Shown: positions 48,107-62,109, numbered from the stretch's first letter. The stretch: DNA of 64,000 bases from Macrobrachium rosenbergii (GCF_040412425.1 NC_089749.1:33899070-33963069), one strand, 5' to 3'. The notes: generated by a model from the letters alone, not told the origin. Numbers and translations: made by a program.

Positions 48107-48523
48107 CAGGGGCGTCATTTCAGATTTCTGTTTTTTTTTTTGTGGGGCGCAAAGACGGTTTGGCCAGCGAAGCGAGCCTAATTAGCTGAGGTTTTTTTTA
48201 TTTTGAGCTATTTTATGTGTTTTCGAAGCCACACGAGCAAGGTATATCAGCAAAAATTATATACTCCCACTATTATATTTTATCTCATCGTCACCGGTAG
48301 CTAGTAGACAGACAAAGATCAAGAAACATAATATTTCTGAGAAATTTTATATATTTATGATTGCACATTTAAAAAGAAAACATGCTGTTACTTCTTGGGG
48401 CTTGGGGGTGAGGGGGGCCAAGTTGAGGCTGGGGGGGGGGGGAACTTGGTCTTGGTGGGGGCAAGTTGAGTCTTGAGGGGGGCAGTTGACCCCCAGCCCC
48501 GCCCTCCTCAAATGACGCCCCTG
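48107..48523. mobile_element. hAT-type MITE, 417 bp
   Basis: The ends are CAGGGGCGTCATTT and its exact inverse, 14 bp. The 8-bp tccctccg is duplicated at 48099-48106 and 48524-48531. An 8-bp duplication and CAGGGGCG ends are the hallmark of hAT elements. The interior has no coding capacity and contains a strongly G-rich half (48398-48484). Confidence 0.9.
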
Positions 48524-48746
48524 TCCCTCCGACGATCTGAGAGAGAGAGAGAGAGAGAATGGGGGAACAGACTGAAGCGGGATTACTGCCGTGTGTTGCA
48601 AAGGAATACAAAGGACCTTATGAATTTTGGTTATTTTTCGAGAATTAATGGTAATCTAAATGTAAATATTTTCATCGATGAATACGAACATTTTTGTTTC
48701 TGATGGGTTTTCGTCATACACAAACGGTTATCCATAGGAAATTTAT

Positions 48747-48882
<136 letters not shown>

Positions 48883-49120
48883 TCAACCTGATAACGACGA
48901 CCTTCGAGAGAACATTCTCCCTCTCTCGCTCTCTCACTCTTTCAGCCCCCTGTACTTACTACTAAAATATGGATGTAAAGTAAAAGAGACCCATCTTACA
49001 AAAATAGAGTTTATTATGCAATTCTAACGACAAGACAAGTAAATGAAATTATGAATGATAGATAATTAATCCCATTAAGCTTTATCCCAAAGAACAAATG
49101 AAATGAAAAACTGTAGTAAA

Positions 49121-49900
49121 CCCTGACCGGTGTTGGCTTTATTGCCATCTCCAAAGGACTGATACAATGTAGTAAAAATTCACAATGTATATGATAACAA
49201 GAAAGTACATACGAACATACAGACGACTGGAAACCAAGTATTCACACCTGACAGGTGTTTTTAGGTGGAGTCCTACCCTCGTTAGTGGCAGGTCAACTTT
49301 TGCAAATCAGATTATCTTGCGGATCCCTGCTTTCCCTTTTCCCCACCCCTCAACTTCCTTCCTTAAAATGTAAACTTCTTGCATATCTGAAAGCAATAGA
49401 TAAAGTTTATTCACGCCTTGACTGATCATTAAGTTCTCAATAAAACTTTATTTTATAAAACTAGGTTCATTAACGTTTCATTCCAGTGCCTTACTAGAAT
49501 AAACTATCTTTATTGTCCCTGCCCAGTTGAACGTATGATTGTTTTCACTAACTTGCACAAAAATTCAACTGTTCACCTGTGCATTTCTTTCACATCTTTT
49601 GTGCTGCTCTATTCTCGTTCCCAATGTTTTTCCAGTCTAACCAGTGTAACTGTTTACGCAAGAATTACATAGAATTTAGTATTGTCAGGCGAGGTCTTTA
49701 AAGGTACATTATTCATTGTTTCATTGTTCTTAAATGCTACATTAACTCCAAAATTATTAAGAAGATGGGGAATATCTTTGAAATTATTGTTATATGGCAG
49801 TACAACATGTGTTTGTGTGTGTGTTATAAGTTTCTTCTTTTACTGTCATAAAATGTCTTTGATGCCGCTTTCAATGCAGTCTAATACAGGATTACAATAT
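49121..49900 (-). pseudogene. Penelope-like element 3' end with GIY-YIG endonuclease remnant
   Basis: Penelope-like retroelements encode RT plus a GIY-YIG nuclease. On the minus strand, around 49690-49560, a decayed nuclease reads CNSCVNSYTG, TGKTLGTRIEQHKR and NNHTFNWAGT, followed by SFIENLMISQGVNKLYR (about 49440-49390), the usual C-terminal order. Three or more stops and shifts interrupt it. The 3' end (49121-49162, minus) has GGAGATGGCAATAAAGCC and CACCGGTCAGG, which resembles the terminal motif of these elements. The RT portion is absent upstream of 49900. Confidence 0.75.
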
Positions 49901-50279
49901 TAAAATTTCTCGTTTATATTCCTCATCATATTTATTTCTTTATCAATGTATTCAGGGCGGCATATACGCAGTGCTCTTAAAAATAACGATGTGAAATCTG
50001 ATTTCTTAAATATATGGCTATGACCAGAATAAAAATTAATATAAGCAGAAATATTGGTGTATTTTCGGTATACTGTATTGAAACACACAAAAAAAAAAAG
50101 AATACGATAAAATTTCAGAAAACCAAAAAATAATATATAAACCCAAAATACAAGAAACAGAATTAGTTAACATCAAAAAATAAAAATGTTTATATAAAAT
50201 TACGAAAATAATAAAAGTGAAAAAGAGAACAAAGGTAAGTAAAAACAATACAACAACGACAAAAGTAAAAACATTTCTA

Positions 50280-50280
<1 letters not shown>

Positions 50281-50338
<58 letters not shown>
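50281..50338. repeat. (ATT)n microsatellite
   Basis: Pure ATT, about 58 bases, at the left border of the A-rich tract, in opposite sense to its base bias. Confidence 0.95.
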
Positions 50339-53300
50339 GCAGAATAATAAAAACGAATTAGAAAACCAAAAAATAAAATAAACCAATATTAAGAAAAACA
50401 AAAATAAAAATGGTGTTTTAAAGTTCAAGATAAAAAAGGAAAATAAATAAATAATTAAAACACAACTAATAAAAATACAAATTGTGGTAATATGGGAATG
50501 TTAAGGGTAAAAGTAATAAAAAGAGATTAAAATTATAGACGAAAATAACAATAAAAAGATAAAATAAAAAGTAAAATTATAAATGAAAATTAAAAGAATG
50601 AAAGTATAGAAATAAGAATAAAAAAGAAAAAATATAAAAAATAAAAATAAATGAGAATAAAGAAAAGTTATAAACATTCCAAAAATTACTGAAAAAATAA
50701 CAAAATATAAAAATAAGAAACATCATACTAATAGTATTAGGAAAAAGCATTATAGTAAATATAATCAAAACAACAAAATATTATGAATAATAAAAATAAG
50801 AAAATTACAATTAGAGAACAAAAAATAAACAGAAAATAGTAAAATGTAGTAATTATAAAAGAATAATGAAAAATTAAAAATAATTATAGTGTAAACAATA
50901 ACGGTGTAAATGTAAAAAAAGGAAAAGCAAAATTAATAACAAAACCTATACAAATGCAAATAAAGAACAAGAAATATGAATAAATACAAATCAAGAACAA
51001 CATATTGAATTTTAAAAATTATATAACATGAAAAAATGCTATAAGTAAAATTAATTTTAAAAATTATATAAAATGAAAAAATGCTACAAGTAAAATTAAC
51101 ATATATCGTGTTAATAAAAGTACTTTTATATACAAATAACGAAAGCAATAAAAAGTAAAAAAAAAACTATGAAGAAATGAAAAAAAATTATAAAAGTAAA
51201 ATAATAAATATTTTAATAATATAAATAATAAGAAATAAACTAAAAATAATTTATAACCAGAAAGAGAAAAAATAAAAAAAAACAGTGTAACATAAAAATA
51301 AAATAATAAAAAAAATTAAGAGGAGAAACAAATAAAAAAATACGATGGAAATGCATTATCTAAGAAATTAAAAATGACAATAGTGAAATATAAAAATGAC
51401 AGAAAAATAATATGCTGTAAAACTAAAAATAGGAGAACATATACAATACAAAATAAAATTATCAATAATATATATTATAGAAATAAATATCGGAATGTTA
51501 AAAATAGAAGCATTAAAAAAAGGGAAAACTGACAACAATAAAAATAGAAAATAAAATATACACATGAAATTAAAAATGGAAATAAAAATAATAAAAACAT
51601 TAAAATACATAAAAAGATAAATAAATTAGTGACAAGAAAGAGATTAATAATAAAAAATTAAAAATTGCAAAAAACGAAGAAAATAAGAATGATAAAGATA
51701 AAATAATATACTATTATTAACAATAGTGAGAAACAACAACAAAAATCAAATATCAGGAAAATAAAACAAAATAACGTTAAATATAATTAAACAATAAAAA
51801 TGAATGAATTTTATAAAAACTAGAAATAAAAACACTATCAAATGTGACAATAACATGAATTAATAAAATATCAATAAAAGTAGTCAAAATTAATTTAAAA
51901 TAAACAAAGAATACAATAAATACTAAAATAAAAAATAAAAAAACAAATGATAAAAATTAAAATCAAAATACCAGGTACAACGAAAAAATACGGAAAGCTA
52001 AAATTAGGTTATAACAGACATAATGATAACAGAATAAATTTTAATGAAAATTATGATGATTTTATATAAAATAAAAAATAATGAAAGTTCTTACTAATGA
52101 AAATAAAAAAATCAGCATAGGCTAATAATGAAAATACAAAATAAAATTAGAAAAATAATTCAAATAAAAAATAAAAATGGACATTACAACTGGATATATA
52201 AATGAACAAAAAGTTATTAAATGAAAATAATAAAAATTTCAGTAAAAAGGATAAAAACGAAAAGAATGAAAATAAAAGGAAAGAAATAAAATATTAAAAC
52301 AAAAATCAAATCAATAAAGAAAAATAAAGTTAAAAAACTAAAAAATTAGTAAACGCAGACAAGGAATACAAATAAAAATAGAAAAAAGTGAAATAAAAAT
52401 ATGGAAAATATGAATGATAAAAATCTTAAATAACATTACAAAAATTAAAATGGTACATGAAATTAGTTGATAAATAAAAAAGCATAAAAAATTACTAAAC
52501 GAATACGGTAAATATAATAAAAATACAAGTAAAAGTAAAAATATTAATGTAAAAAATTAAAGTAATACAAATAAGATTAATATGAAATACTACTCCATAA
52601 ATATGAAAGATAAAAGTCTGGAAATAATGAAAAGTGATTATATGAATAAAAAAATTAGGAGAATACAAATAAAAATGATAGAAACGACTAGAATGAAAAG
52701 AAAATAAATAAAAATAATAAAATAAAAATGAACATTATACAATTAAAAATTATAGAAATAAAACAGTAATGATAAAAATAAATTTAATAAAATTAAATAT
52801 ATATGAACAAAATTAATGAAAATAGGAAGAAAAAATAAAATAAAAACAAAATCAACAATAAAAATTAAAGAAATCAAAATGGAAAAATAATAAAATGGTG
52901 AAAAATATACATGAAATTTCAAATACTAAAAATTGTGAATAAAAAATAGACACAAAAAGAGCATAATCAAAATTGTTTGTGACGAAAAAAAAAAAACATT
53001 TTAAAAACCACATTGAACATATCAAATTTTCATAAGAAATAAAAAAACCCTAACGAAATAAAACAACGAATACAATAACAACAAAAACATAAAAATCAAA
53101 GATATAAAATAAAAAAGTTCAAACAAAAATGAAAATAAAAAAAATAAAATTAAACAATGCAAATCATTAAAACAAAATAAATAATAAGTAAAAATAACTT
53201 GTGAAAAATACAGTGACTGCAATAAAAATAAAAAGAGAAATACTGTAAATGGAATAATAATTAAGAATAAAAAACAAAATAAATGAAGTTGAAAGTAAAA

Positions 53301-53384
53301 CAAATAATAAATAAAAATCAATAAAGATATAAGTAACAAAAGTCAAAGTAAGAACATAAAAAAATTACAGTATGTAAAGATTGA

Positions 53385-53386
<2 letters not shown>

Positions 53387-53452
<66 letters not shown>
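53387..53452. repeat. (AAT)n microsatellite
   Basis: Pure AAT, about 66 bases, at the right border of the A-rich tract. Confidence 0.95.
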
Positions 53453-53455
<3 letters not shown>

Positions 53456-53781
53456 TAACTGCAGCTAAAATTAAGTAAATATAAAAATATTAAAAATGAA
53501 AAAAATATATTTCACTGAAGGAAGGACTTGTACATCCTTTCAGATCCCCCTTTGTTGTTCCTGAACCTCCTTTTGATCTTCTTTTCTGACCACTCTTCCC
53601 TACTTGTGTTTTCTCAGCCCGCTCTTTCGAATTCCGCCTCAGTGACCAGGTTCTTTTTTTCTTTATATAGAAAAGCTTCAGACTCTATGTATGGGTGTAT
53701 ATATGTCTCATCTTCTTACTACTAATGGTTCAGTACAGTCTCTTACTTTCATTGATCCTCTATTTCTTGATTTAGGTCCTG

Positions 53782-53924
<143 letters not shown>

Positions 53925-53959
53925 AGTGTGTGTTTGTATAAATAAATATATATACACAT

Positions 53960-55020
53960 ATATAAGTATACGTAAATTTGATAGCATATCTACGGATAGA
54001 ACACGATCAGAGATGGCAGAGACTAGCTAATTACTAATATCTTCTATGATAACTTCACGAAATGTACAATTATCATGATGACAGGGAAAGTTATGCGGTC
54101 TGCTTAAGTTTTAATTCCTACTGGAAATATCGTCAATGATATTATTTAAGTAAAATCACATAATTAGCAGTTTCAATAAATTTATTTGTTTCAAGAAACT
54201 TTTTAATTTAACACTCTGCTGATATTTTATGACAAAATCCCAACTGATTAATAATTAGGACTTGAACGTGGCAATAATATGCACATCCAATTCAAGATTA
54301 TCAGTTTTACCTACCCATGAAGAGAGATTCAGTTGTTTAGTACCCCATATTAATTTGATCCGCGCATAACACCGATAACAAAGTGTTTACGCCTCGTAGT
54401 GGAGATTAATCAGTGTCTGTCATTCATCTGTCCTAGAGTCAATTAGTCAGGATGATTCAATAACATCAACTTTCGGAATCGAACAACATCCGCAGATTTG
54501 AAAGGGATGTTTAGGTTGCTTTGTTTTAGAGCTTGATTTGAGAGTTAGTTTTGGCTGATTGCTCCAGCAATACAGATCTTTAAGGAATCTCTGCGTAAAT
54601 GGTACTTTCATGCATTACACGAAACAGGGTAATGATATTCCCTGTAGATGTGACGTTAACATTTTGTTCTCTGAACGACGAGATTGGAAATATTTATGTT
54701 CGAGTTTATAAGTTTTTCCAGCAACCAGAGATAAAATATTTAGTATAAATCTTTGTTAACATTAACGTTCGGTTAGTCCACATAGATAAAAAGTTGTTAA
54801 TATTAATATCATCATTATGGTCATAGAGTTATTGGAACAACAAGAATGTTGTTCACTTTACCAATAACTACTATGAGAACACAATCTCCATCAGTGTAAA
54901 ATGAAAATAAAACAAATGGAAGCAAAAAGATGTAAAATAATTAAACTAATCACTTAAATCACAAAATAAGAATATTAATGAATTTGTGAAGTATAAAGCA
55001 AATAAAATGGTAAAATAATT
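53960..55020. other. unassigned region
   Basis: Ordinary complexity, no frame above noise, no repeat matched within the window. Confidence 0.4.
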
Positions 55021-55265
55021 AAGAAGGACATGCTGCAACACCCCTGAATATGACTGAATCAGTCAGGGTTTTTAAATTAAGAAAATTAGTCCAAAACTAA
55101 GTTTTCTTCCTCGTTAATGTTTATGTTAAAAATTTTTCTCTCTGTACATGCTTAAAAAGCGCTCTCTCTGAACATACACACACACACTGGAAAAACACAC
55201 ACACACACACATTGTTCTACACAAACCTTTTATTATAAGGTTTAGGAAACTTGCCTCAAAAGATA

Positions 55266-55515
<250 letters not shown>

Positions 55516-55636
55516 TAATCTATTGGTCACTTTGTACCAGACACATATGTAATATATATATATATATATATAACAATGCCCTCTATAATATTCTGATATA
55601 ATTATTATATATATATATTTTGGATATATATTATAT

Positions 55637-55672
<36 letters not shown>

Positions 55673-55952
55673 TCTAAATGTTTTTTCAAGAAAAACTGTT
55701 ATAAGAGACCGTTTCGGAAACAACATTTATATCCTTATATATGATTATAGTGACGCGGGTTATATATTTTATATATATATATATATATACAGTCTCTTCA
55801 ATTTCTTGCGTCTATATATATTCAGCTTCGTAGTTATATACGAGCATATCCAAAAAACACACACACAACACAACACATCAGATATATTAAGATATATATA
55901 TATATTATATATATAGGCTATATTATAATTGTATATATATATATATAAATAA

Positions 55953-56125
<173 letters not shown>

Positions 56126-56139
56126 ATATTTAAAGGCAA

Positions 56140-56329
56140 GTTTCCTAAACCTTATAATAAAAGGCTTTTCCCCGTAAGAAGTAGAACAATAGAAGCAAAA
56201 ACGCCTTTTACAGCGCTTGTCTAATGAGGTGGAGATGTTAATGTCTTCGGAAAACAATTCACTGGTTTTTCCAGAAAAAGGCCATTTGTTATAATGTCGC
56301 TTTCCAACTGTATGTTCTTGCTTAGACAT
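56140..56329 (-). pseudogene. short cysteine-containing frame, unrecognised
   Basis: About 63 codons of ordinary composition (MSKQEHTVGKRHYNKWPFSG..., KRRFCFYCS...YGEKPF) before the frame runs into the TA tract. A lysine/arginine-rich C-x-x-C near the end resembles the tails of some piggyBac-type transposases, but this is too short to claim. Confidence 0.25.
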
Positions 56330-57150
56330 TTTGTAAGCGCTGTCTGTCGCTTGCTGTGGCGTGGTCGTGGGGAAAAATGATCGCCTTTTGGGAACAGAAA
56401 GCTATGACACGAGGAAGAAAACTTCCGCATTTTGGACAGGATAATTTGTGCTTCCAAAAAGTTTATGTAACCCTGTTTACTCAGATTCAGTAAACAGGAT
56501 ATTCAGGGGTGTTGCATTGCATGTGCTGCATGTAATTCTGTTGCCTGTCCCTCTCTTACAAATCAGTATAGCTCACGGCCAGCGAAAGATATATTTCATG
56601 TTCTCAGGGTAATTACATTTTTAAATATATACTCATATATATACTCAACATAACTCCTGTTTTTCCTTGTTTTCAACAAATCCGTCATTACTTCACTCGT
56701 CCTCTACAGCCCATAACTTTGTGGGCAATAAACTTCAAGACCTTCAAAGTCCTTCATGAAGTCAACAAGGGATACTGAAAATTAATTTTCATCGTCTACT
56801 TATTATCCTTCGTGTCAAAATGCTGAAGGGATCCACCTTCTCAAAATTCTCTTCTGGCAGTTGACGAATTCAGACAATCTCTTTTTGGCACAAGGCTAGT
56901 GCATCATAACGAAAAGGACATCTGTTCCATTCCTGCTTGACCACAAACCATACCCATCAAAAAAGTGTCTTGTAGAAAACTAAGTTAAAAGAAAAGAAGC
57001 TCTACTCGAATATCTATATCAGGAATATTGTTTACGAAAAATGATCTTAGGAATTTGAATACATTTCGCAAATGACTGGAATGACATACTTACAATCAAA
57101 TATTGACACATCTGTCGATACGAATTCGAACGCGTCCGTAGTGAAACGGT

Positions 57151-57151
57151 A

Positions 57152-57216
<65 letters not shown>
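57151..57216. repeat. (ATT)n microsatellite, SINE tail
   Basis: Pure ATT. On the minus strand it is an (AAT)n tail directly after the SINE fragment. Confidence 0.95.
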
Positions 57217-57217
<1 letters not shown>

Positions 57218-57290
57218 AGTAGTTTTACCAAATCACTGAGCTGATTATCAGCTCTCACAGGGCTGGCCCGAAGGATTTGTTTTATTTATA
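57217..57290 (-). mobile_element. 3' fragment of the SINE seen at 9425-9680
   Basis: CACTGAGCTGATTATCAGCT and AGGGCTGGCCCGAAGGATT match 9445-9490. The head is missing. Confidence 0.7.
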
Positions 57291-58590
57291 TTTTATATTT
57301 ATATTTTGTCAATTAAATTACACTTTTTCAAAAACTGGTTTAGTTTCAAACGACCACCCCTTTCCCTATTGAAGCAAATTGTTCATTAGCTTTGAACTAT
57401 CTTTTGCTTTTATAGATTACTTTATATTACAGTGTGGACACCTGAAAGCTGTTGTTTGGATGTAAATACTTGAACATTTCGATGTTAAAATTACTATACA
57501 CAACATTGTGATAAAAGTTCTTTACAGTTGAGTTCCTTTCGTCTTTTCCATTTTCCTTGTTCATCATTCTTGTTTACTGGTGTGTTTATCTTTTTCCTAG
57601 TGTCTTTGATCATGTTAGGCACCAGATTGTCAAAGCAAATTACAATGAACAATGAAAAACGAGAACCAGTGATCAAATAGTCAGAGATCCCGTCGGAAAG
57701 ACAAATGCTCAAATGCTCGAGATAACTTATCAACACTACCATTCTTACAACAGCAGTTTTATTTAGTGGGAGTTTTCGTAATTAAGGAAACTGAGGCCCT
57801 GGAGGAGTTTGGTTTTTACATCCCAAAGAAGGACACTCTAGAACAGAAAAGGTAAAACTTCCCTTCTTTCTTAATCTAAATACTACTGATGCAGAGTAAG
57901 AAAGTGTTCCTGTTAGGGGAAACGTGATTATTAACTATATATTACTAGATGAATAGAGCGAAGTGGAAATTTAAATAATCAAATGGAAAAGAAAAGTGAT
58001 TTGTATCTGACTTGAGTACTGTCGACGGGTCAAACGAAAACTCTTTGTGGTATTTAATCTATAAACAGTACCGTAAATGGCCCTAGAGCTTGGGTACAAT
58101 GCTGATTTGAAGGTCATACCTTTTCCTTTCAAAGACGACATCAAGTTAAGGTTTTACTAGTCTCCAAGAGGAATTTCATTATGCAGAATATACCATGTTC
58201 TCTGTATTACTTATTTGTTTAAAGTTCCCTGCGAATAACGTCGAAAGTTTGACAGTAATTAAAATACCACGTAAAAAAGTATGAGAAAGTCATCAATAGA
58301 TGAAATGCGATTCAAAGCATATTCCGGAAAGTAAGATTAAGATCCCCAACGCCCCGGAAATGATAACTGTAAGCGTGTAATCGGTTAGCCATATTAGCGT
58401 TTCTGGATACCGCTCGAGATTTCGGTCTGGAGATTTAGTGATGAATTGTCTCTTGGGACGCGTCTCGTCCGGTTTATTCCAGTATGCGTCTCGGGGCAAT
58501 CTAGGGCAGGTATCGTTTGCTACCTGGGTTTAGACAGGCTTTCCTTTCGGAAAGCAACGTTGTAATGTTTAATCAGCTACTTGTGTAAAA
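57291..58590. other. unassigned region
   Basis: No frame, RNA or repeat recognised in about 1.3 kb. Confidence 0.4.
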
Positions 58591-58598
58591 TTGACTGA

Positions 58599-58707
<109 letters not shown>

Positions 58708-60030
58708 CAGGGTATCCATAAAGTCTTTTACAATTTAAAAATATATTACTGTACAAAAGCCACTAATCAGATCTTAATCAGATTTGTTCTATGTACTCAG
58801 CAGTTATCAAAATTTTTAATCACATTGCATCTGTGTATTTCAGATACCCTGTTGATGAAAGAGGTACTGTAAAATGAACCCCTAAAAAATGGCTACTGCT
58901 CAAGAAAAGTCACAATGTGTGTGTCATGGTTTATTGAAACAAAATCGGATACGCAGACTCAGCAAAACTACAAAACTAAGTATGGAAGAGATCCACTGTC
59001 ACGTCCGTCAGTTCGTGCATGGCACAAGAAATTTATGGAGACAGGGACAGTGTTGGATAAAGGGAGGAGTGGACGACCACGAACATCTGAGGAAAACATC
59101 GATCGTGAAACAAAAGCCTTTAATCGTTCTCCTACAAAGTCCATCATTAATGCTGCCAGACACTTACAGCTATCACATTCAACAGTGCACAAGTCCTACA
59201 CAAGAACTTGCGACTGAGTGCTTACAAAGTGCAACTCGTACAGGCACTCTAGAAAAATGATAAACCAAGATGAAAAGGGTTTGCACAACACGCTGGAACG
59301 AATTTCTGAGGATGAAACGTTCTTCAACCGAATTCGTTTTAGTGATGAGGCAACCTTTCATGTTTCAGGGAAACTGAACACACATAATGTGAGAATCTGG
59401 GGATCAGAACGTCACCATGTGACTAGGGAACTTCACCAAGATAGTCCAAAGGTGAATGTGTGGTGTGGGATCACGTGCAATTGAATCATTGGCCTATTTT
59501 TCTTCAACAAGACATCAATTACTTCAGACCTTTTGACTGGCTATGTGGCACCACAACTAGAAGACCTTCAACAACCATCATTCTCCACCAAGATGGTGCA
59601 CCACCACACTGGGGACTGCATGTTCATGGGTTCCTAAATCAAACATTTCCAGACCGGTGGATTGGAAGGGATGGACCAATTCCCTGGCCACCTCGTTCAC
59701 CAGATATCACTCCCATGCACTTCTTTCTATGGGGCTATGTTAAGTTGTCAAGTATCAAACAAAGATACAGGGCCTCACTGATCTCAGGTAAAAGATCACT
59801 GATGCTATTGCCACCACTGATGAGGCTATGTTACAGGAAACATGGCAAGAAACGGAGTACCGTCTTGATGTGCTTCGTGCAACTAATGGTGCCCATATAG
59901 AGGTGTATTAAATGAGGCACAAAAACTTCAGCATCTGCTCCTAAATTTGTAATAATTTCCACATATTTGTCTGCTCATTTGCTTTTGTAACATATTTTTT
60001 AAATTGTAAAGAGATTTTACGGACACCCTG
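58708..60030 (+). mobile_element. Tc1/mariner element with TIRs and TA duplication
   Basis: The ends read CAGGGTATCCATAAAGTCTT and, inverted, CAGGGTGTCCGTAAAATCTC, followed on both sides by TTTACAATTTA. TA lies at 58706-58707 and 60031-60032. 1323 bp, a normal size. It contains one transposase pseudogene. The insertion is in or next to a TA microsatellite. Confidence 0.9.
58889..59900 (+). pseudogene. mariner-type transposase, third catalytic D replaced by H
   Basis: Starts MATAQEKSQCV (58889), then shifts one base into VSWFIETKSDTQTQ, RAWHKKFMETGT and SGRPRTSE, the helix-turn-helix region. The catalytic core shows RIRFSDEATFHVSG (D1, about 59335), NVRIWGSE, PKVNVWCGI, then in another frame HQDGAPPHW (D2, about 59590-59615) and WPPRSPDITPMHFFLWG. 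The residue after PM should be D, but the codon at 59718-59720 is CAC, giving H. D2 and that position are separated by 41 residues, so the ancestor would be DD41D. Further shifts lie near 59220, 59480 and 59760. Inactive. Confidence 0.9.
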
Positions 60031-60039
60031 TATATGTAT

Positions 60040-62028
60040 CTATGTGTTTATGTTTAGGGCAACAAGTACAATTTTTTTTCTCAGGGTGCGGGCTGCAGTC
60101 GTTTTCTTCGACCGAGATAGAGAAATTTACAAGGAAGTTTGGTTTAAAATGAACATGTCATTCCTCATCTAGGAAGTGAGTACCAAAATGGAAAACTTTC
60201 TAACGTAAACTCTATCGTGTCCTTTATACAAGATAAGAAATACCTTTGGATTTTCTGGCTGATTAGGCCGGAAAGGAAAAATTAGGCCTGCCTCTTAAAA
60301 GAGATATTTTAATAGACGATAGGGAGAACAGACGATAGGATATAATTCAAAACTTTGGTGGTTAAAGGAGAAGAACAATCACCAAACCGATCAATACGAG
60401 ATAGCTGATTTCTGCAATGAAAATGCGTGAAGCGATAACTGTTGTGCGCTCCAAGGGAGACTGGACACGTTAGGACAACAGAGCTTCGTTCGAGTAGACA
60501 TCATACATATAAGAGACAGAATAAAGCAACATTGCAGGAAATTAGGGAAAGTTTTAGAGAAAAAGAAATGGCGAAACTGCTGATCGGGCGAATTATTTTT
60601 AATGCAGTTCCTTCAAGAATGGAATAAAAAGATGAAGCAAACCATATACAATAACCATATTCCAACTAGAGACGAACTATGTCAACATTTCGGTGTTTGG
60701 GGGTATGGACATGAATTTTCGCTTAAGAGCAAAACTATGTCCAACAGATTTTGTCGATATGAGAACATAGCTTTGAGAAGAATAGTAGAAGTTAGATGCC
60801 AGGGTAGGGTTAAAAATTACATTATTAGGGGAAGTTATGAAAGTTTTATCTGTAAATGAGCTAATGAAGAAAAAAAGGATGGAGAAGGCTTGGGCGTGTT
60901 CTCTTGCACCCCCAGGGAGATGGTGCAGCTGGGCTCCTGTGGGCACCAGATGAGTCACACGACCAAGACCTACTTGGACCAGAAGTGTGAGAAAGAAGGC
61001 TGGAAACTTTTGGAAGATGAAGAACGACGGAGACCTGAGTGGCGGAATTTCATGGAGGCCCTTTGCCTCAAGAGCCGTTGGAGGTGGCGATGAGGATGAA
61101 AAGAATTTATGGCATCGAAACAAATGGAGTTTGTGTGACTTAATTTTTAGACTTTTCACCCTTTAGAAGCCTTTCAGAATAACTGGGTAGCACGTTTAAA
61201 TGTATTAATTTAGTACAGGATGGGTCTGTAACATTTTGATTGTGGCATATAAGTTACAAGATAATTTTTCATAACTGATTTCTTGTAAACATTCAAGATA
61301 TCTTTCATTTTATTTGATTCTTCTGATAAACTAAAGCATTCAATTTAAACAGTGTTAATAATATTAAAAACTTGTAATTTAATAGGTTTTACATGAATGA
61401 TTTGATGTTAGTGAATCTCCTCAATATGTTAGAAAGATGCGGTGTGTCTCTTCAAGTAATAAATTCATGGTCACCTTATTCACATCATTATTATTTTTTC
61501 TCTTAATCTGAACAAAAAATCCTTGTTTGTTCATTTTTTATTTACGATGAATTTAGCATCTAGAGCACTCAGTATCTATAAATTTACATGTAAAGTTATA
61601 GATTCACAAATATCTTCATCCCGAGAATTTTGTAAACATTCATAAATGAATTTAGTTGATGAGTAGCCATTTGATTCATCTGTTCATTTTACGGCTTTGC
61701 CGGGTGCGAGAACCCGTGTTGGCCCAAGCCCAGCTTAATCCAAAACGACCGATTTATTCAACGACACTGATCTTCCCAGTTTTCTGGATCCTCCTTCGCT
61801 GGACTTGTTCTTTACGGCAGGGCGAATGGCCCCTCCTTCTCTAAGGCGGTTTAGATAACCCGTCAAAGCCGCCACTTCACAAATTTATACTTGATTAACC
61901 ACTAGACTGCTCTGTTCGGTGGCGGTTTCTTTTCCCATATCCGCAGCTGTACATTTTCTTCCGTGCTTGTTTTGCATCGAAAACATTTTAGTTTTTGTCT
62001 TTGGGGAAATAAATCTCTCACTTCGTCT

Positions 62029-62030
<2 letters not shown>
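60040..62030. other. unassigned region with small frames
   Basis: Frames at 60442-60627, 60602-60859 and 60890-61093 have ordinary composition (for example FMEALCLKSRW) and lie close together on the plus strand, which may mark another decayed element. No family recognised. 61100-62030 shows nothing. Confidence 0.35.

Positions 62031-62031
<1 letters not shown>

Positions 62032-62098
<67 letters not shown>
62032..62098. repeat. (TC)n microsatellite
   Basis: Pure TC. Confidence 0.95.
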
Positions 62099-62102
<4 letters not shown>

Positions 62103-62109
62103 TATTCTT

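Larger units (their letters stand above)
50090..53460. repeat. 3.4-kb A-rich low-complexity tract
   Basis: The plus strand is dominated by A-runs broken by single T, G or C: AAAATAATAAAAATG-like phrases without a fixed period. T is clearly fewer than A, and C is rare. It is bounded by (ATT)n at 50281-50338 and (AAT)n at 53387-53452. The minus-strand frames here are phenylalanine/isoleucine-rich by composition and are not credible proteins. Confidence 0.85.

Noticed and set aside
48347..48611. Proline-rich minus-strand frames
   Set aside because: They read the G-rich half of the hAT-type MITE.
50036..53339. Phe/Ile-rich minus-strand frames that look like membrane proteins
   Set aside because: Composition follows the A-rich plus strand; no start context, no homology, no length conservation.
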